DNA of 64,000 nt from assembly GCF_000308815.1 (NCBI RefSeq), contig NZ_BAFX01000075.1, positions 1 to 64,000 of the forward strand, in the 5' to 3' direction. The stretch comes from Nocardia concava NBRC 100430. GTDB lineage: Bacteria > Actinomycetota > Actinomycetes > Mycobacteriales > Mycobacteriaceae. The notes beneath the pieces were generated by a model, which saw only the letters and a list, made by a program, of their open reading frames with translations, searched no databases and had not been told where the DNA came from. Positions 8,612-15,854 of this stretch are shown piece after piece. The first letter of the stretch is position 1. Every line of letters begins with the position of its first letter. Both the position numbers and the translations under genes were made by a program.

Positions 8612-9321
8612 TGCTCGGCCTCCACCGCCGCGGGCACCGTGCGCCAGCCGACACTGGTCACCGACGGCTCCAGGCTCAACCGGCTCACCGCCGCCTCCAT
8701 CTGCCGGTCATCGCGCCGATCCCCGGTCAGCTCCGCGCGCACCTGCACCCGGCCCGCCGAGGTGTCATGGCTCGAGATGGAATTCAGCCGGAAATCGGTG
8801 CGCGTCAACGACTGCACCAGCAACGCCCGCACATGCGCCTCGTGCGCGTCATCGGTGTCGGCGGTGAACGCGTAGAGTGCCTCCTGCGCCTCGGGCCCGT
8901 CGGCGATCGGCCGATCCACCGTGCGCGCCACCGACCGCAACGCGGTGTTCACCACGACCACCACCACACAGCCCGCCGCCGCGGTCGAATACATGCCCGC
9001 CCCCGCGAGCGCCCCGACCGCCGCTGAACACCACAGCGTCGCCGCGGTGTTCAGCCCGCGGATATTGAACCCGTCGCGCAGGATCACACCCGCGCCCAGA
9101 AAGCCGATACCCGAAACAATCTGCGCCGCAACACGAGTCGGATCGGCGGAGGCGCCATTGAAGCCGTGCGCGGACAACAGCACGAACAATGTCGCCCCGG
9201 CGGCGACGAGCGCATTGGTGCGCAATCCGGCCATGCGCGCCCGGAACTGACGCTCGAACCCGATCACCGCACCCAACCCGACACCGGTGCCGAGCCGCAG
9301 CAGCATTTCCCACGTGGTCAT
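8608..9321 (-). CDS. mgtC: MgtC/SapB-family inner membrane protein
   Basis: A 237-residue MgtC-like protein. The N-terminal membrane domain has the family signatures GAVIGFERQFRARMAGLRTNALV (residues about 18-40), QIVSGIGFLGAGVILRDG and GLNTAATLWCSAAVGALAGAGMY, followed by a soluble C-terminal ACT-like domain (about 140-237). MgtC proteins act in growth at low Mg2+ and, in pathogens, in intramacrophage survival by inhibiting F-type ATP synthase. Expression is predicted to be controlled by the M-box riboswitch upstream. A GGGAG site is 7 bp before the ATG. It is translationally coupled to the permease downstream. Confidence 0.93.
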   Translation of the reverse strand: MTTWEMLLRLGTGVGLGAVIGFERQFRARMAGLRTNALVAAGATLFVLLSAHGFNGASADPTRVAAQIVSGIGFLGAGVILRDGFNIRGLNTAATLWCSAAVGALAGAGMYSTAAAGCVVVVVVNTALRSVARTVDRPIADGPEAQEALYAFTADTDDAHEAHVRALLVQSLTRTDFRLNSISSHDTSAGRVQVRAELTGDRRDDRQMEAAVSRLSLEPSVTSVGWRTVPAAVEAEQ

Positions 9322-9369
9322 TTGCGATCTCCCGAAAACAGGGGATGACGGCGCACTCCGAACCGGACG

Positions 9370-9459
9370 CTACAGGCACAGCGGTAGCGCACGGATGATT
9401 GCGGCAGTGTCGCCGAGTGAACGATTGGCTAACGGAACTCGATCCGATCCGTCGGGCAC
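9370..9459 (-). CDS. Candidate leader peptide between M-box and mgtC
   Basis: A 29-codon ORF starting GTG at 9459 has a near-perfect GGAGGAGG ribosome binding site (9475-9468) 8 nt upstream, which is stronger than that of mgtC itself. The product reads PDGSDRVPLANRSLGD followed by TAAIIRALPLCL. It ends 48 bp before mgtC. Leader peptides between a magnesium sensor and mgtC are known in Salmonella (MgtM/MgtP), but this sequence shows no similarity I can recognise. An overlapping 21-codon ORF (9494-9429) has no ribosome binding site. Confidence 0.4.
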   Translation of the reverse strand: MPDGSDRVPLANRSLGDTAAIIRALPLCL

Positions 9460-9501
9460 GACCACCACCTCCTCCGAACACCGCGCAACGCCATGCCGGG
9501 A

Positions 9502-9540
9502 GGGTGGGACCGGCGGAAATCGCCGGAACGGGCACCACCC
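9502..9540 (-). promoter_or_regulatory. Probable M-box expression platform hairpin
   Basis: In the RNA read leftward, GGGTGG (9540-9535) can pair with CCACCC (9507-9502), enclosing an inner CCGGCG-ATTTC-CGCCGG hairpin (9526-9510). The outer left arm overlaps the 3' end of the aptamer, so aptamer closure and this stem-loop could be mutually exclusive. No U-run follows, so rho-type attenuation or control of the leader ORF is as plausible as intrinsic termination. Confidence 0.5.
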
Positions 9541-9703
9541 CTCGTAAGACCTTCAGCACTCCACGGCGTAAACCCACCTCGGAAGGCGGGAGCCGGTCGG
9601 GGCGGCCCCTTAACTCGGGGCAACCTGTCCTGATCCGGGGCGTCTCTCGACGTTCGGGATCGCCGGCCTGTATCCATGAAGGAGCCTCAGCTAACGAACG
9701 GCA
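9537..9703 (-). promoter_or_regulatory. M-box (ykoK leader) magnesium riboswitch
   Basis: On the minus strand the leader contains the ordered M-box blocks: GTTAGCTGAGGCTCCT (9696-9681), ATGGATAC, AACGTCGAGAGACGCC (near 9655-9640), GAGTTAAGG (near 9618-9608) and GGAGTGCTGAAGGTCTTACGA (9562-9542). These correspond one-for-one to conserved blocks of the mgtE M-box of Bacillus subtilis, and the total length (about 167 nt) is right. M-box RNAs bind several Mg2+ ions and shut off downstream genes when Mg2+ is plentiful. Downstream is mgtC, then the ABC permease and ATPase. Confidence 0.92.
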
Positions 9704-9822
9704 CCTTGCGGGGGCCAGTAAACACCGGGTTTCGGCGATCGGCAACCCGATGTGATCGCCGTCGCTCGCTCGCCCCACCTGCGTGGAGTTACTTTCCCGG
9801 GCCGGAGACGGTCGGTATCGGC

Positions 9823-10404
9823 ATGAAATTCAGCCTCTATCTCCCCACCGGACTCGGGCACAACTTCGCCGGGTACACCGATCCGGTCGCGGCCTTCGAA
9901 ACCATCACCGACCTGGCGTGCGCCGCCGACGAATCCGGGTATGAGACGGTGTGGGTCGCCGATCATTTCGTGCCGTTCCCGCCCGCGCCGGATTACATCT
10001 TCGAAAGCTGGACCACCCTGACCGCGCTGGCCCGTGACACCCGGCGTATCCGGATCGGGCAGATGGTGACCGGCAACAACTATCGCACTCCCGCCCTGCA
10101 GGCCAAGATGGCCTCCACGCTCGATGTCGTCTCCCGCGGCAGGCTCACCTTCGGGATCGGCGCGGGCTGGTACGAGGACGAATACCGGGCTTACGGTTAC
10201 CGATTCGATGACGCGCCCACCCGGCTGCGGCAACTCGACGAGGCCGCCCACATCATCCGGTCGCTGTGAACCCCGGCCGACCACCACCTTCGAAGGCGAG
10301 TTCTATCGGGTGCACGAGGCGTTCAACGAATCCAAAGGCGTTCAGCAACCTCACATTCCGCTGCTGAACGCGGGCGCGGGGGGAGGAGGTCGCCGGGTCA
10401 GAGC
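9823..10404 (+). pseudogene. Degraded LLM-class (F420-dependent) oxidoreductase
   Basis: From ATG 9823 the frame encodes 148 residues of a luciferase-like monooxygenase (MKFSLYLPTGLGHN, YETVWVADHFVPF, GQMVTGNNYRTPALQAKM, GRLTFGIGAGWYEDEYRAYG) and then hits a stop at 10267. Homology continues in another frame (RPTTTFEGEFYRVHEAFNESKGVQQPHIPLL, to about 10375), where further shifts follow before the TnpB element. Intact relatives have around 300 residues, so the C-terminal third is gone. A small deletion near 10267 explains the first stop. The TnpB element abuts the break. Confidence 0.85.
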
Positions 10405-10458
10405 GCGCTCGGTAGATCATGGAAGTTTTTGTCGGTGGGTGCCGATAGATTGCGTCTT

Positions 10459-11610
10459 GTGCAGCTGCGCTACCAGTACCGCGCGTATCCGACCCCGGGG
10501 CAGCAGGAATCTCTGGCGCGGGCATTCGGCTGCGCACGTGTGGTGTTCAACGACGCGCTGGCAGCGCGGCGGGCCGCATTCGAGGCCAAGCGTCCCTATA
10601 TCTCGAACGGCGAGTTGTCCAAGCGGTTGACCGCCGCCAAGGCGACCCCGGAGCGGGAATGGTTGGGCGAGGTGTCAGCGGTGGTGTTGCAGCAGGCCCT
10701 GGCGGACTTGAATACCGCTTACCGCAACTTCTTTCAGTCGGTAACCGGCAAACGCAAGGGCCCGAAGGTGGCGGCGCCGCGGTTCCGGTCCCGCAAGGAC
10801 AACCGGCAGTCGGTCCGGTTCACCCGCAACGCCCGGTTCGCGATCACCGAAGGCAGGAAACTGCGCCTGCCGAAGATCGGGGACGTGAAGATCGCGTGGT
10901 CGCGGGAGTTGCCGTCGGATCCGTCGTCGGTGACTGTAATCAAGGACGCGGCTGGTAGGTATTTCGTGTCGTTCGTCGTCGAGGTGGATGCTTCGCCGCT
11001 GCCGGTGGTCGACGCCGAGGTGGGCATCGACCTCGGCCTGACCACGTTCGCGGTTCTGTCCGACGGTAAGCGGATCGAGTCTCCGAGGTTTCTGCGTCAA
11101 GCAGAGCGGAAGCTCCGTCGTGCGCAGAGGAGTCTTTCGCGTAAGCAGAAGGGTTCTGCGAACCGCGCCAAAGCCCGCGTGAAGGTGGCGGCGGCGCATG
11201 CGAAAGTGGCTGACATACGTCGAGATTGGGCACACAAGCAGTCCACGGCGATCGTTCGCGAAAATCAAGCGATCTATGTCGAGGACTTGTGTGTGAAGGG
11301 CTTGGTCCGCACCCGGCTGGCGAAGTCGGTGCACGACGCGGGCTGGGCGATATTCACCAACATGCTGGAGGAGAAGGCCGCCCGGCGAGGGCGGCATTTC
11401 GCCAAGGTGGACAGGTTCTTTCCGTCGTCGCAGATCTGCTCGCCGTGCGGACACCGTGACGGTCCCAAGCCGTTGCATGTTCGGATGTGGACTTGTCCGG
11501 CGTGTGGGGCGGTGCTGGATCGTGATCTCAATGCTTCGAACAATATTCTCGCCGCCGGACGGGCGGAGAGGCTAAACGCCTGCGGAGAGACCGTAAGCCC
11601 TGCCGCTTAG
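10459..11610 (+). CDS. tnpB: TnpB RNA-guided nuclease
   Basis: The 383-residue TnpB appears intact. The N-terminus QLRYQYRAYPTPGQQESLARAFGCARVVFNDAL is typical. The RuvC triad is present: D191 (GIDLGLTTFAV), E275 (YVEDL) and D356 (DRDLNASNNIL). The zinc ribbon has CSPC and CPAC knuckles around residues 330-352. GTG 10459 is chosen because family members begin at this point; the longer frame from 10429 adds unconserved residues. TnpB proteins cleave DNA next to a short TAM, guided by omega RNA from the element's 3' end, and help retain the element. Confidence 0.92.
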   Translation: MQLRYQYRAYPTPGQQESLARAFGCARVVFNDALAARRAAFEAKRPYISNGELSKRLTAAKATPEREWLGEVSAVVLQQALADLNTAYRNFFQSVTGKRKGPKVAAPRFRSRKDNRQSVRFTRNARFAITEGRKLRLPKIGDVKIAWSRELPSDPSSVTVIKDAAGRYFVSFVVEVDASPLPVVDAEVGIDLGLTTFAVLSDGKRIESPRFLRQAERKLRRAQRSLSRKQKGSANRAKARVKVAAAHAKVADIRRDWAHKQSTAIVRENQAIYVEDLCVKGLVRTRLAKSVHDAGWAIFTNMLEEKAARRGRHFAKVDRFFPSSQICSPCGHRDGPKPLHVRMWTCPACGAVLDRDLNASNNILAAGRAERLNACGETVSPAA

Positions 11611-11704
11611 CGGTCGGCAAGTCTCAGCGAAACAGGAACCCACCGAGAGCGCCCGAAATGGCGCTGGCAGGCATCCCGGCGTATCACGCCGGGGAGGACG
11701 TCAA
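11600..11704 (+). ncRNA. Omega RNA (reRNA) 3' scaffold and element right end
   Basis: The sequence after tnpB folds into two hairpins: AGCGCC-N6-GGCGCT (11648-11665) and CCCGGCGT-ATC-ACGCCGGG (11675-11693), followed by GAGGACGTCAA. This is the standard end of TnpB omega RNA scaffolds; the guide would be the flanking DNA starting near 11705 (TCGCGGCCTTCG...). The 5' end of the RNA is expected inside tnpB but cannot be fixed here. Confidence 0.65.
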
Positions 11705-11767
11705 ATCGCGGCCTTCGAACACGCGCGCGTGCGGGCGGCGCGCGGTGACGGAAGGCGCTCGGATTCG

Positions 11768-13003
11768 CTAACGCTTTCGCGCCGCGCCCAGGCGGATGCG
11801 CACCGCCAGCACGACCAGGCACGCGGCCGCGACCACACCGGCGAAAACCTGCACGGCGGTGAGCAATCCGGTCACGCCGGTCAGCAGGCCGACTCCGATC
11901 ACCGGGCCGCCGGTGCCGCAGTAACCCATGACGTAATAGGTCGAAACCACATCGGCGTGCCGGTCGGCGGGCGCGGCGGCATTGATCGCGGTCAGCCCGC
12001 TCAGGAAGACCAGCCCGTGCCCCGCCCCGGCCAGCACCGTCGCGCCCAGCAGCAGCGGCAACGAGGACACCGTACCCGCGATCGCCAGCAGCACCAGACC
12101 GATCGCCAACAGCGGCAGGCCCGTAACCTCCAGCGGCCGTTCGGGTTTGCGGTAGGCCAGCAGCTGCGCCACCGCCCAGCCGATCGGCAGCAGCGCCGCC
12201 GCGCCACTGCCGATCACCAGATTGGCGCTGCCGGACAGGGTGGCCGCATACGTGGGGACCAAGGTCAGGAACACGCCGACTACCGCGAAACCGAGGAAGG
12301 TCGCGGTCCCCGCGGTCGCGAAGATCCCGCCCATCCCGGCGGGAATACTCGGCCGACGCGGCCGCCAACGCCCGCGCACACCGGTCACGGGCAGCGCCGC
12401 GATCGCGACCGCCGCCGGGATCAACAGCACCAATACCACCGCGAACGGCGTCACGTAAGGATGCGGAAGATATTGCGCCACAACCGCACCCAGCAGCGGA
12501 CCCAACGCCATCCCGCCCGCCGAGGCCACTCCCGCGACCAGCGACGCGCGCCGGCGGTCACCGCTCGGCTCGAGTTGGGCCAGCGCCGCGGTCAACGCTC
12601 CCGAAGCCGCCCCCAACGCCAAGCCCTGCAGGATGCGCGCGGCGAGCAGCCACACGACGTCGGTGGACAGCGCGAAGCCGAGCGTACCCAACGCGGCGAC
12701 CGCCAATGCGGGCAACAGGATCCGGCGCCGGCCCAGCGCATCCGAGGCCGGTCCGGTGATGAGCAGCGACGGGATCAGCGCCGCGACATAGACCGCGAAC
12801 ACGACGGTCAGCATCAACGACGAGAAGCCGAACCGCTGCGCGTAACCGTGGTAGAGCGGCGTGGGCACATTGGTGGCGGTGAACAGGATCAACATGCTGT
12901 AGGCCGCACCCCGGAAAGGCCATCGGCCACGAGTCGCGGCGAGCGATGAATCAGCTTGTGCGGCATCCGGATCCGTATCGGTGGCGCGAAGCTCGGACGT
13001 CAT
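11768..13003 (-). CDS. MFS transporter, probable drug/metabolite efflux
   Basis: A 411-residue major facilitator with about 12 hydrophobic segments and the A-like motif GPASDALGRRRILLPALAV between helices 2 and 3. Motif C-like glycines lie in GVASAGGMALGPLLGAVVAQYL. Such 12-helix proteins are mostly proton-driven exporters of small organic molecules. ATG 13003 has an AAGGGGAACC site just upstream; a much longer upstream frame is non-coding. It is divergent from an ArsR-like gene, and two palindromic operators lie between them, so expression is probably derepressed by a ligand of that regulator. Confidence 0.85.
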   Translation of the reverse strand: MTSELRATDTDPDAAQADSSLAATRGRWPFRGAAYSMLILFTATNVPTPLYHGYAQRFGFSSLMLTVVFAVYVAALIPSLLITGPASDALGRRRILLPALAVAALGTLGFALSTDVVWLLAARILQGLALGAASGALTAALAQLEPSGDRRRASLVAGVASAGGMALGPLLGAVVAQYLPHPYVTPFAVVLVLLIPAAVAIAALPVTGVRGRWRPRRPSIPAGMGGIFATAGTATFLGFAVVGVFLTLVPTYAATLSGSANLVIGSGAAALLPIGWAVAQLLAYRKPERPLEVTGLPLLAIGLVLLAIAGTVSSLPLLLGATVLAGAGHGLVFLSGLTAINAAAPADRHADVVSTYYVMGYCGTGGPVIGVGLLTGVTGLLTAVQVFAGVVAAACLVVLAVRIRLGAARKR

Positions 13004-13024
13004 GGTTCCCCTTCCAGCGCAAAC

Positions 13025-13072
13025 ATGTTCGGAAGATTCGAACATAACAGCATGTTCGGAATTTGTGAACAT
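13025..13072. promoter_or_regulatory. Twin ArsR-type operators
   Basis: Two 21-bp palindromes, ATGTTCG-N7-CGAACAT (13025-13045) and ATGTTCG-N7-TGAACAT (13052-13072), are 27 bp apart in the intergenic region of the MFS and ArsR genes. They are the natural sites for the ArsR-like protein and would cover both promoters. Confidence 0.8.
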
Positions 13073-13091
13073 ATCGATTACGCTGGCACCC

Positions 13092-13430
13092 ATGGCAAGT
13101 CGAACCGCGACCGAACTGGTGCATCCCGACCGCGAGCAACTGCGGTTCACCACCGTGCTGGCCGCGCTCAGCGACCCCATCCGGTTGACCATCGTGACCC
13201 GGCTGGCCGCAGCGCAGGGCCGGGAGCTGGCATGCGCCACCTTCGACCTGCCGGTCAGCAAATCCACCCAGAGCGGCCATTTCAAGACCCTGCGCGAGGC
13301 CGGGATCATCCATCAGCGCGACGAGGGCACCCGTCGCCTCAACACCCTGCGTACCGAAGACCTCGAAGCCCGCTTCCCGGGACTGCTGGACATGGCGATC
13401 GCCCACGGCCGCAACGCCACCGTGGGGTAG
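13092..13430 (+). CDS. ArsR-type winged-helix transcriptional regulator
   Basis: The 112-residue product has an ArsR-like winged helix: TTVLAALSDPIRLTIVTRLAA, recognition helix KSTQSGHFKTLREAGII, and wing HQRDEGTRRLNTLRTEDLEARFPG. No metal-binding CxC motif is seen; the two cysteines are absent from the usual alpha-3 position, so the ligand is likely organic. ATG 13092 lies 20 bp after the second operator. It is divergent from the MFS gene and probably represses both. The stop (13430) abuts the stop of the TetR gene. Confidence 0.87.
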   Translation: MASRTATELVHPDREQLRFTTVLAALSDPIRLTIVTRLAAAQGRELACATFDLPVSKSTQSGHFKTLREAGIIHQRDEGTRRLNTLRTEDLEARFPGLLDMAIAHGRNATVG

Positions 13431-14105
13431 TCAGCCGCGGTAGACCCCGCGGTAGGCGTCGATGGTCTGCACCAGGTGATCGACGATCTGCTCGCGCGTG
13501 GCGCGCAGCGTGCCGTTGAGCCAGGCCGAGAACATGCCCGCATTGCCCGAGGCCATGGTGACCGCGGCCAGGCGGCGCTGGACCGGATCGGCGATGTGGG
13601 CGAACAGGTGGTCCTGGATCAGGCGGGTGAAGGCGGGCATGACCGCGATGGTCGTCTGGCCCAGTCCCGTCGAGGAATACGGCTCCACCAGGAACAGCCG
13701 CGACTTGCGCGGATCCTCGAGCACCTTGTCCACCAGTGCTTCAGAGAGCGCGCGATCGCGGCGGGGGTCGTCGCCGACCGCGAAGGCGGTCATCGGCGCC
13801 AGGAACTCGTCGGCGATCTGGCGGTAGAGCACATCCAGGAGTTCGTCTCGGCTGGCGAAGGATTCGTAGAAGTAGCGGTCGGTCAGGTTGGCGCGCCGGC
13901 ACACCGCGCGCATGGTGACCGCGCCCGCCCCGGACTCGCCGATCAGATCCAGTGCGGCCTCGAGCAGTGCGGCGCGGCGGGCCTCCCGGCGTTCGGTGAG
14001 GGTCGTGCCACCCCAGATGCGGGGCTCGGCGTCGGAGGGCGGTTGCTCGGTCTGCACCGGGTCAAGAGTAATGCCCGGTGCCGGGCTGGCATGCACACCC
14101 GGCAC
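13431..14105 (-). CDS. TetR-family transcriptional regulator
   Basis: The 224-residue product has a TetR HTH (ALLEAALDLIGESGAGAVTMRAVCRRANLTDRYFYESFASRDELLDVLY, about residues 45-93) and an alpha-helical ligand domain. An N-terminal stretch of about 35 residues rich in Pro precedes the domain, so the real start may be further in (for example the GTG in DPVQTEQPP). No neighbouring target is evident: the next gene is a small secreted protein and the other side is convergent. Confidence 0.85.
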   Translation of the reverse strand: MPGVHASPAPGITLDPVQTEQPPSDAEPRIWGGTTLTERREARRAALLEAALDLIGESGAGAVTMRAVCRRANLTDRYFYESFASRDELLDVLYRQIADEFLAPMTAFAVGDDPRRDRALSEALVDKVLEDPRKSRLFLVEPYSSTGLGQTTIAVMPAFTRLIQDHLFAHIADPVQRRLAAVTMASGNAGMFSAWLNGTLRATREQIVDHLVQTIDAYRGVYRG

Positions 14106-14154
14106 CAGACCGATCAGTATCGATAGAAACGGTGGGTAGCGATCAGCGGTGGGC

Positions 14155-14553
14155 TCAGCCCGTGACCACGCAGGCGCTGCCCAGATTGATGCCGTTCTTC
14201 ACCGTCACCACGGCCCACTGCGACCCGTTGTAGCTCCAGGCCTGCACGAAGTGCACACCCGTCGAGGTCGGGGTCCAGCTGGAGGTGGCGCTGCCGCCGC
14301 TGCCCAGGCTGAACTGCTGCGGATTGAAGCCGGCCGAAAGGTTGTCGTAGAGCCAGACATACTCGTTCGGACTGCCGTTCACGGTGACCGTGTACGAGCA
14401 ATTGGTGCCGTATCCGCCGCCGATGGTCGTGCCGGTGGCGATATTGACGCTACTGACGTAGGCCGCCGCGTCGGGCGCGGCCACTATGAGTGCCGCGGTG
14501 GCGGCGGCGAAGGTGGTGCATGCGGTGAGGGCCGACTTCCGTGACCGGATCAT
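14155..14553 (-). CDS. Small secreted protein with beta-rich Ig-like fold
   Basis: A 132-residue protein with a Sec signal peptide (MIRSRKSALTACTTFAAATAALIVAAPDAAA, cleavage after AAA near residue 31). The mature part has many Ser, Thr, Gly and aromatic residues in alternating strands and one cysteine pair (C52 and C128), likely a disulfide. This looks like a compact beta-sandwich of the Ig-like type seen in Nocardia and Mycobacterium secreted proteins. Function unknown. Confidence 0.75.
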   Translation of the reverse strand: MIRSRKSALTACTTFAAATAALIVAAPDAAAYVSSVNIATGTTIGGGYGTNCSYTVTVNGSPNEYVWLYDNLSAGFNPQQFSLGSGGSATSSWTPTSTGVHFVQAWSYNGSQWAVVTVKNGINLGSACVVTG

Positions 14554-15111
14554 CGTCGATCATCTCCCCAGATTTAGGGCGAATGAGAATTGCGACGCCA
14601 TTGGCGCATATAGGCAGTGTCTGCGTTCAGGGGTCCCGACACGCGCGGATCGGACTACTCATTCCGGACCTTTCGAACCCGCGACCCGACCCATGATCGC
14701 CCGCAACCGCTCGGCTCCGGCAAGTTGAAGCGAAAACCCCACAGCCCCTATCGATCCCCTAATTTCCCCGTTCGATTCGCCGGATAGCTACCGTCTCGCT
14801 AACGTTCTGATTGTCCGAATCAGCGAGGGGCGCAAATGCGCAGACGCCCCCGTCGACCGGCGCCGCGAGTCCGCTTCCCCGAGGCTCGCATCCGCGTCCC
14901 ACCCCGCACCGGGTGCCGCGAAAACCGGCGTCGCCGAACCGGTCCCGATCCCGGTTCGGCGACGCCACCCGCTGGCGTCCACGCGACAGGACACGGCATT
15001 GGCGTGTTTGTGAACGACCACTATTCCGCCGCAAAGTCTTCGCGAAACCGACCGCGCTGGAATGATCACGGCTGATCGATACAGTCAGTGCAAGGAAGCG
15101 TCGCGAGCATT
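14554..15111. other. Intergenic region with a long perfect hairpin
   Basis: No convincing gene is seen in these 558 bp; short frames lack ribosome binding sites and recognisable composition. The outstanding feature is a perfect 16-bp inverted repeat, GGCGTCGCCGAACCGG (14927-14942) and its complement (14951-14966), with an 8-nt loop. It lacks a T-run, so it is not a standard terminator, and it is far from any gene end. Confidence 0.5.
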
Positions 15112-15534
15112 ATGGCCAAAAGCCAGTACGTCAATTCCCCGGCCGCCGAGGCCATCCCCGAACCCTCGCCGTGGGGGCGGCATCTGGGGGTCAGCGAGGA
15201 CATCGCCGACGGGCTCTACTCTGATCAGCTCGGTGCGCTGATCTTCGTGCGCAAGCTGGTGCGGTGCGGGTACCTGTTCAATCTGTTCGTCGCCCTGCTG
15301 GTGTGGGGCGGAATCGCGGTGTGGGGCCGGTATTCCGGGCCGCGGACCTTTCACGAGTGCACCTCGGTGCCGGGGCTCAGCGCGGGATGCGACCCGAATC
15401 TGGCGTCGTGGATTCTGGGTGTGGCGAGCGGATTCGTGGTCGCGGCGGCGGTTTTCGTGGTGATGTCGCTGCCGTGCCTGGTGGTCGGGTACGCGGTGCG
15501 CTGGTCGGCCAAGGCCATGGCCGACCGGAACTAG
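15112..15534 (+). CDS. Membrane protein of unknown function
   Basis: A 140-residue protein with two hydrophobic segments (about residues 54-76, YLFNLFVALLVWGGIAVWG, and 100-130, WILGVASGFVVAAAVFVVMSLPCLVVGY). Two cysteines lie in the exposed loop between them (HECTSVPGLSAGCDP), suggesting a disulfide outside the membrane. No family is recognised. A GGAAG sequence lies about 14 bp before the ATG, rather far. It converges on the winged-helix gene. Confidence 0.65.
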   Translation: MAKSQYVNSPAAEAIPEPSPWGRHLGVSEDIADGLYSDQLGALIFVRKLVRCGYLFNLFVALLVWGGIAVWGRYSGPRTFHECTSVPGLSAGCDPNLASWILGVASGFVVAAAVFVVMSLPCLVVGYAVRWSAKAMADRN

Positions 15535-15536
15535 AA

Positions 15537-15854
15537 CTACTGGCGCGCCCGATCCTCGGGGGCGGTGGCGCCGGCGAGGATCTCCTGCAGAGCCGCGATG
15601 TGCCCCTCGAAGGCGACACGGCCGGCCGGGGTGAGCCGGGCCCGGACCTTGCGGCGCTTGCCGTCGAGACGGCGCTCGGTGGCGACGTAGCCCGCTTCCT
15701 CCAGTGTCGCAAGCTGTTTCGACAGCGCCGAATCCGACAGGTTCAGTCGGTCCCTGAGGAAGGCGAACTCCGCCCAGTCCGCCGCGGCCAGGGTCGCCAC
15801 CAGGCTCAGCCGGGTGCTGGGATGGATCAGTTCGTCGAAGCGGGCGTCGGTCAT
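15537..15854 (-). CDS. Winged-helix transcriptional regulator
   Basis: A compact 105-residue winged-helix protein: HPSTRLSLVATLAAADWAEFAFLRDRLNLSDSALSKQLATLEEAGYVATERRLDGKRRKVRARLTPAGR. This is the ArsR/MarR-like single-domain regulator usually paired with a membrane protein. Its start overlaps the stop of the membrane gene by 4 nt (ATGA). The twin palindromes at 16328-16373 before the pair are probable binding sites, giving autoregulation. Confidence 0.85.
   Translation of the reverse strand: MTDARFDELIHPSTRLSLVATLAAADWAEFAFLRDRLNLSDSALSKQLATLEEAGYVATERRLDGKRRKVRARLTPAGRVAFEGHIAALQEILAGATAPEDRARQ

Larger units (their letters stand above)
10420..11704 (+). mobile_element. TnpB-only IS200/IS605-type (IS1341-like) element
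   Basis: The element consists of one tnpB gene with a structured right end and no TnpA transposase, so it would depend on a partner transposase. The left boundary is placed in the GTTTTTGTCGGTGGGTGCCGAT segment that usually precedes actinobacterial tnpB genes and is only approximate. The right end is a hairpin followed by GAGGACGTCAA. It sits at the broken end of the LLM oxidoreductase. Confidence 0.7.

Noticed and set aside
6890..8875. 661-codon open frame opposite the permease and mgtC
   Set aside because: It is Arg/His/Gln-rich, typical of the antisense shadow of a GC-rich gene; the opposite strand encodes clear permease and MgtC motifs.
10263..10404. Programmed frameshift in the LLM oxidoreductase
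   Set aside because: There is no slippery sequence, several shifts are needed and the C-terminal third is missing; this is decay.
11729..12949. 406-codon open frame opposite the MFS gene
   Set aside because: Low-complexity Arg/Gln-rich sequence without a ribosome binding site; the MFS protein on the minus strand explains the region.
13025..13072. LexA boxes, because of the GTTCG and CGAAC words
   Set aside because: The order is GTTCG...CGAAC, the reverse of the SOS box (CGAAC...GTTCG), so they fit the ArsR-like regulator instead.
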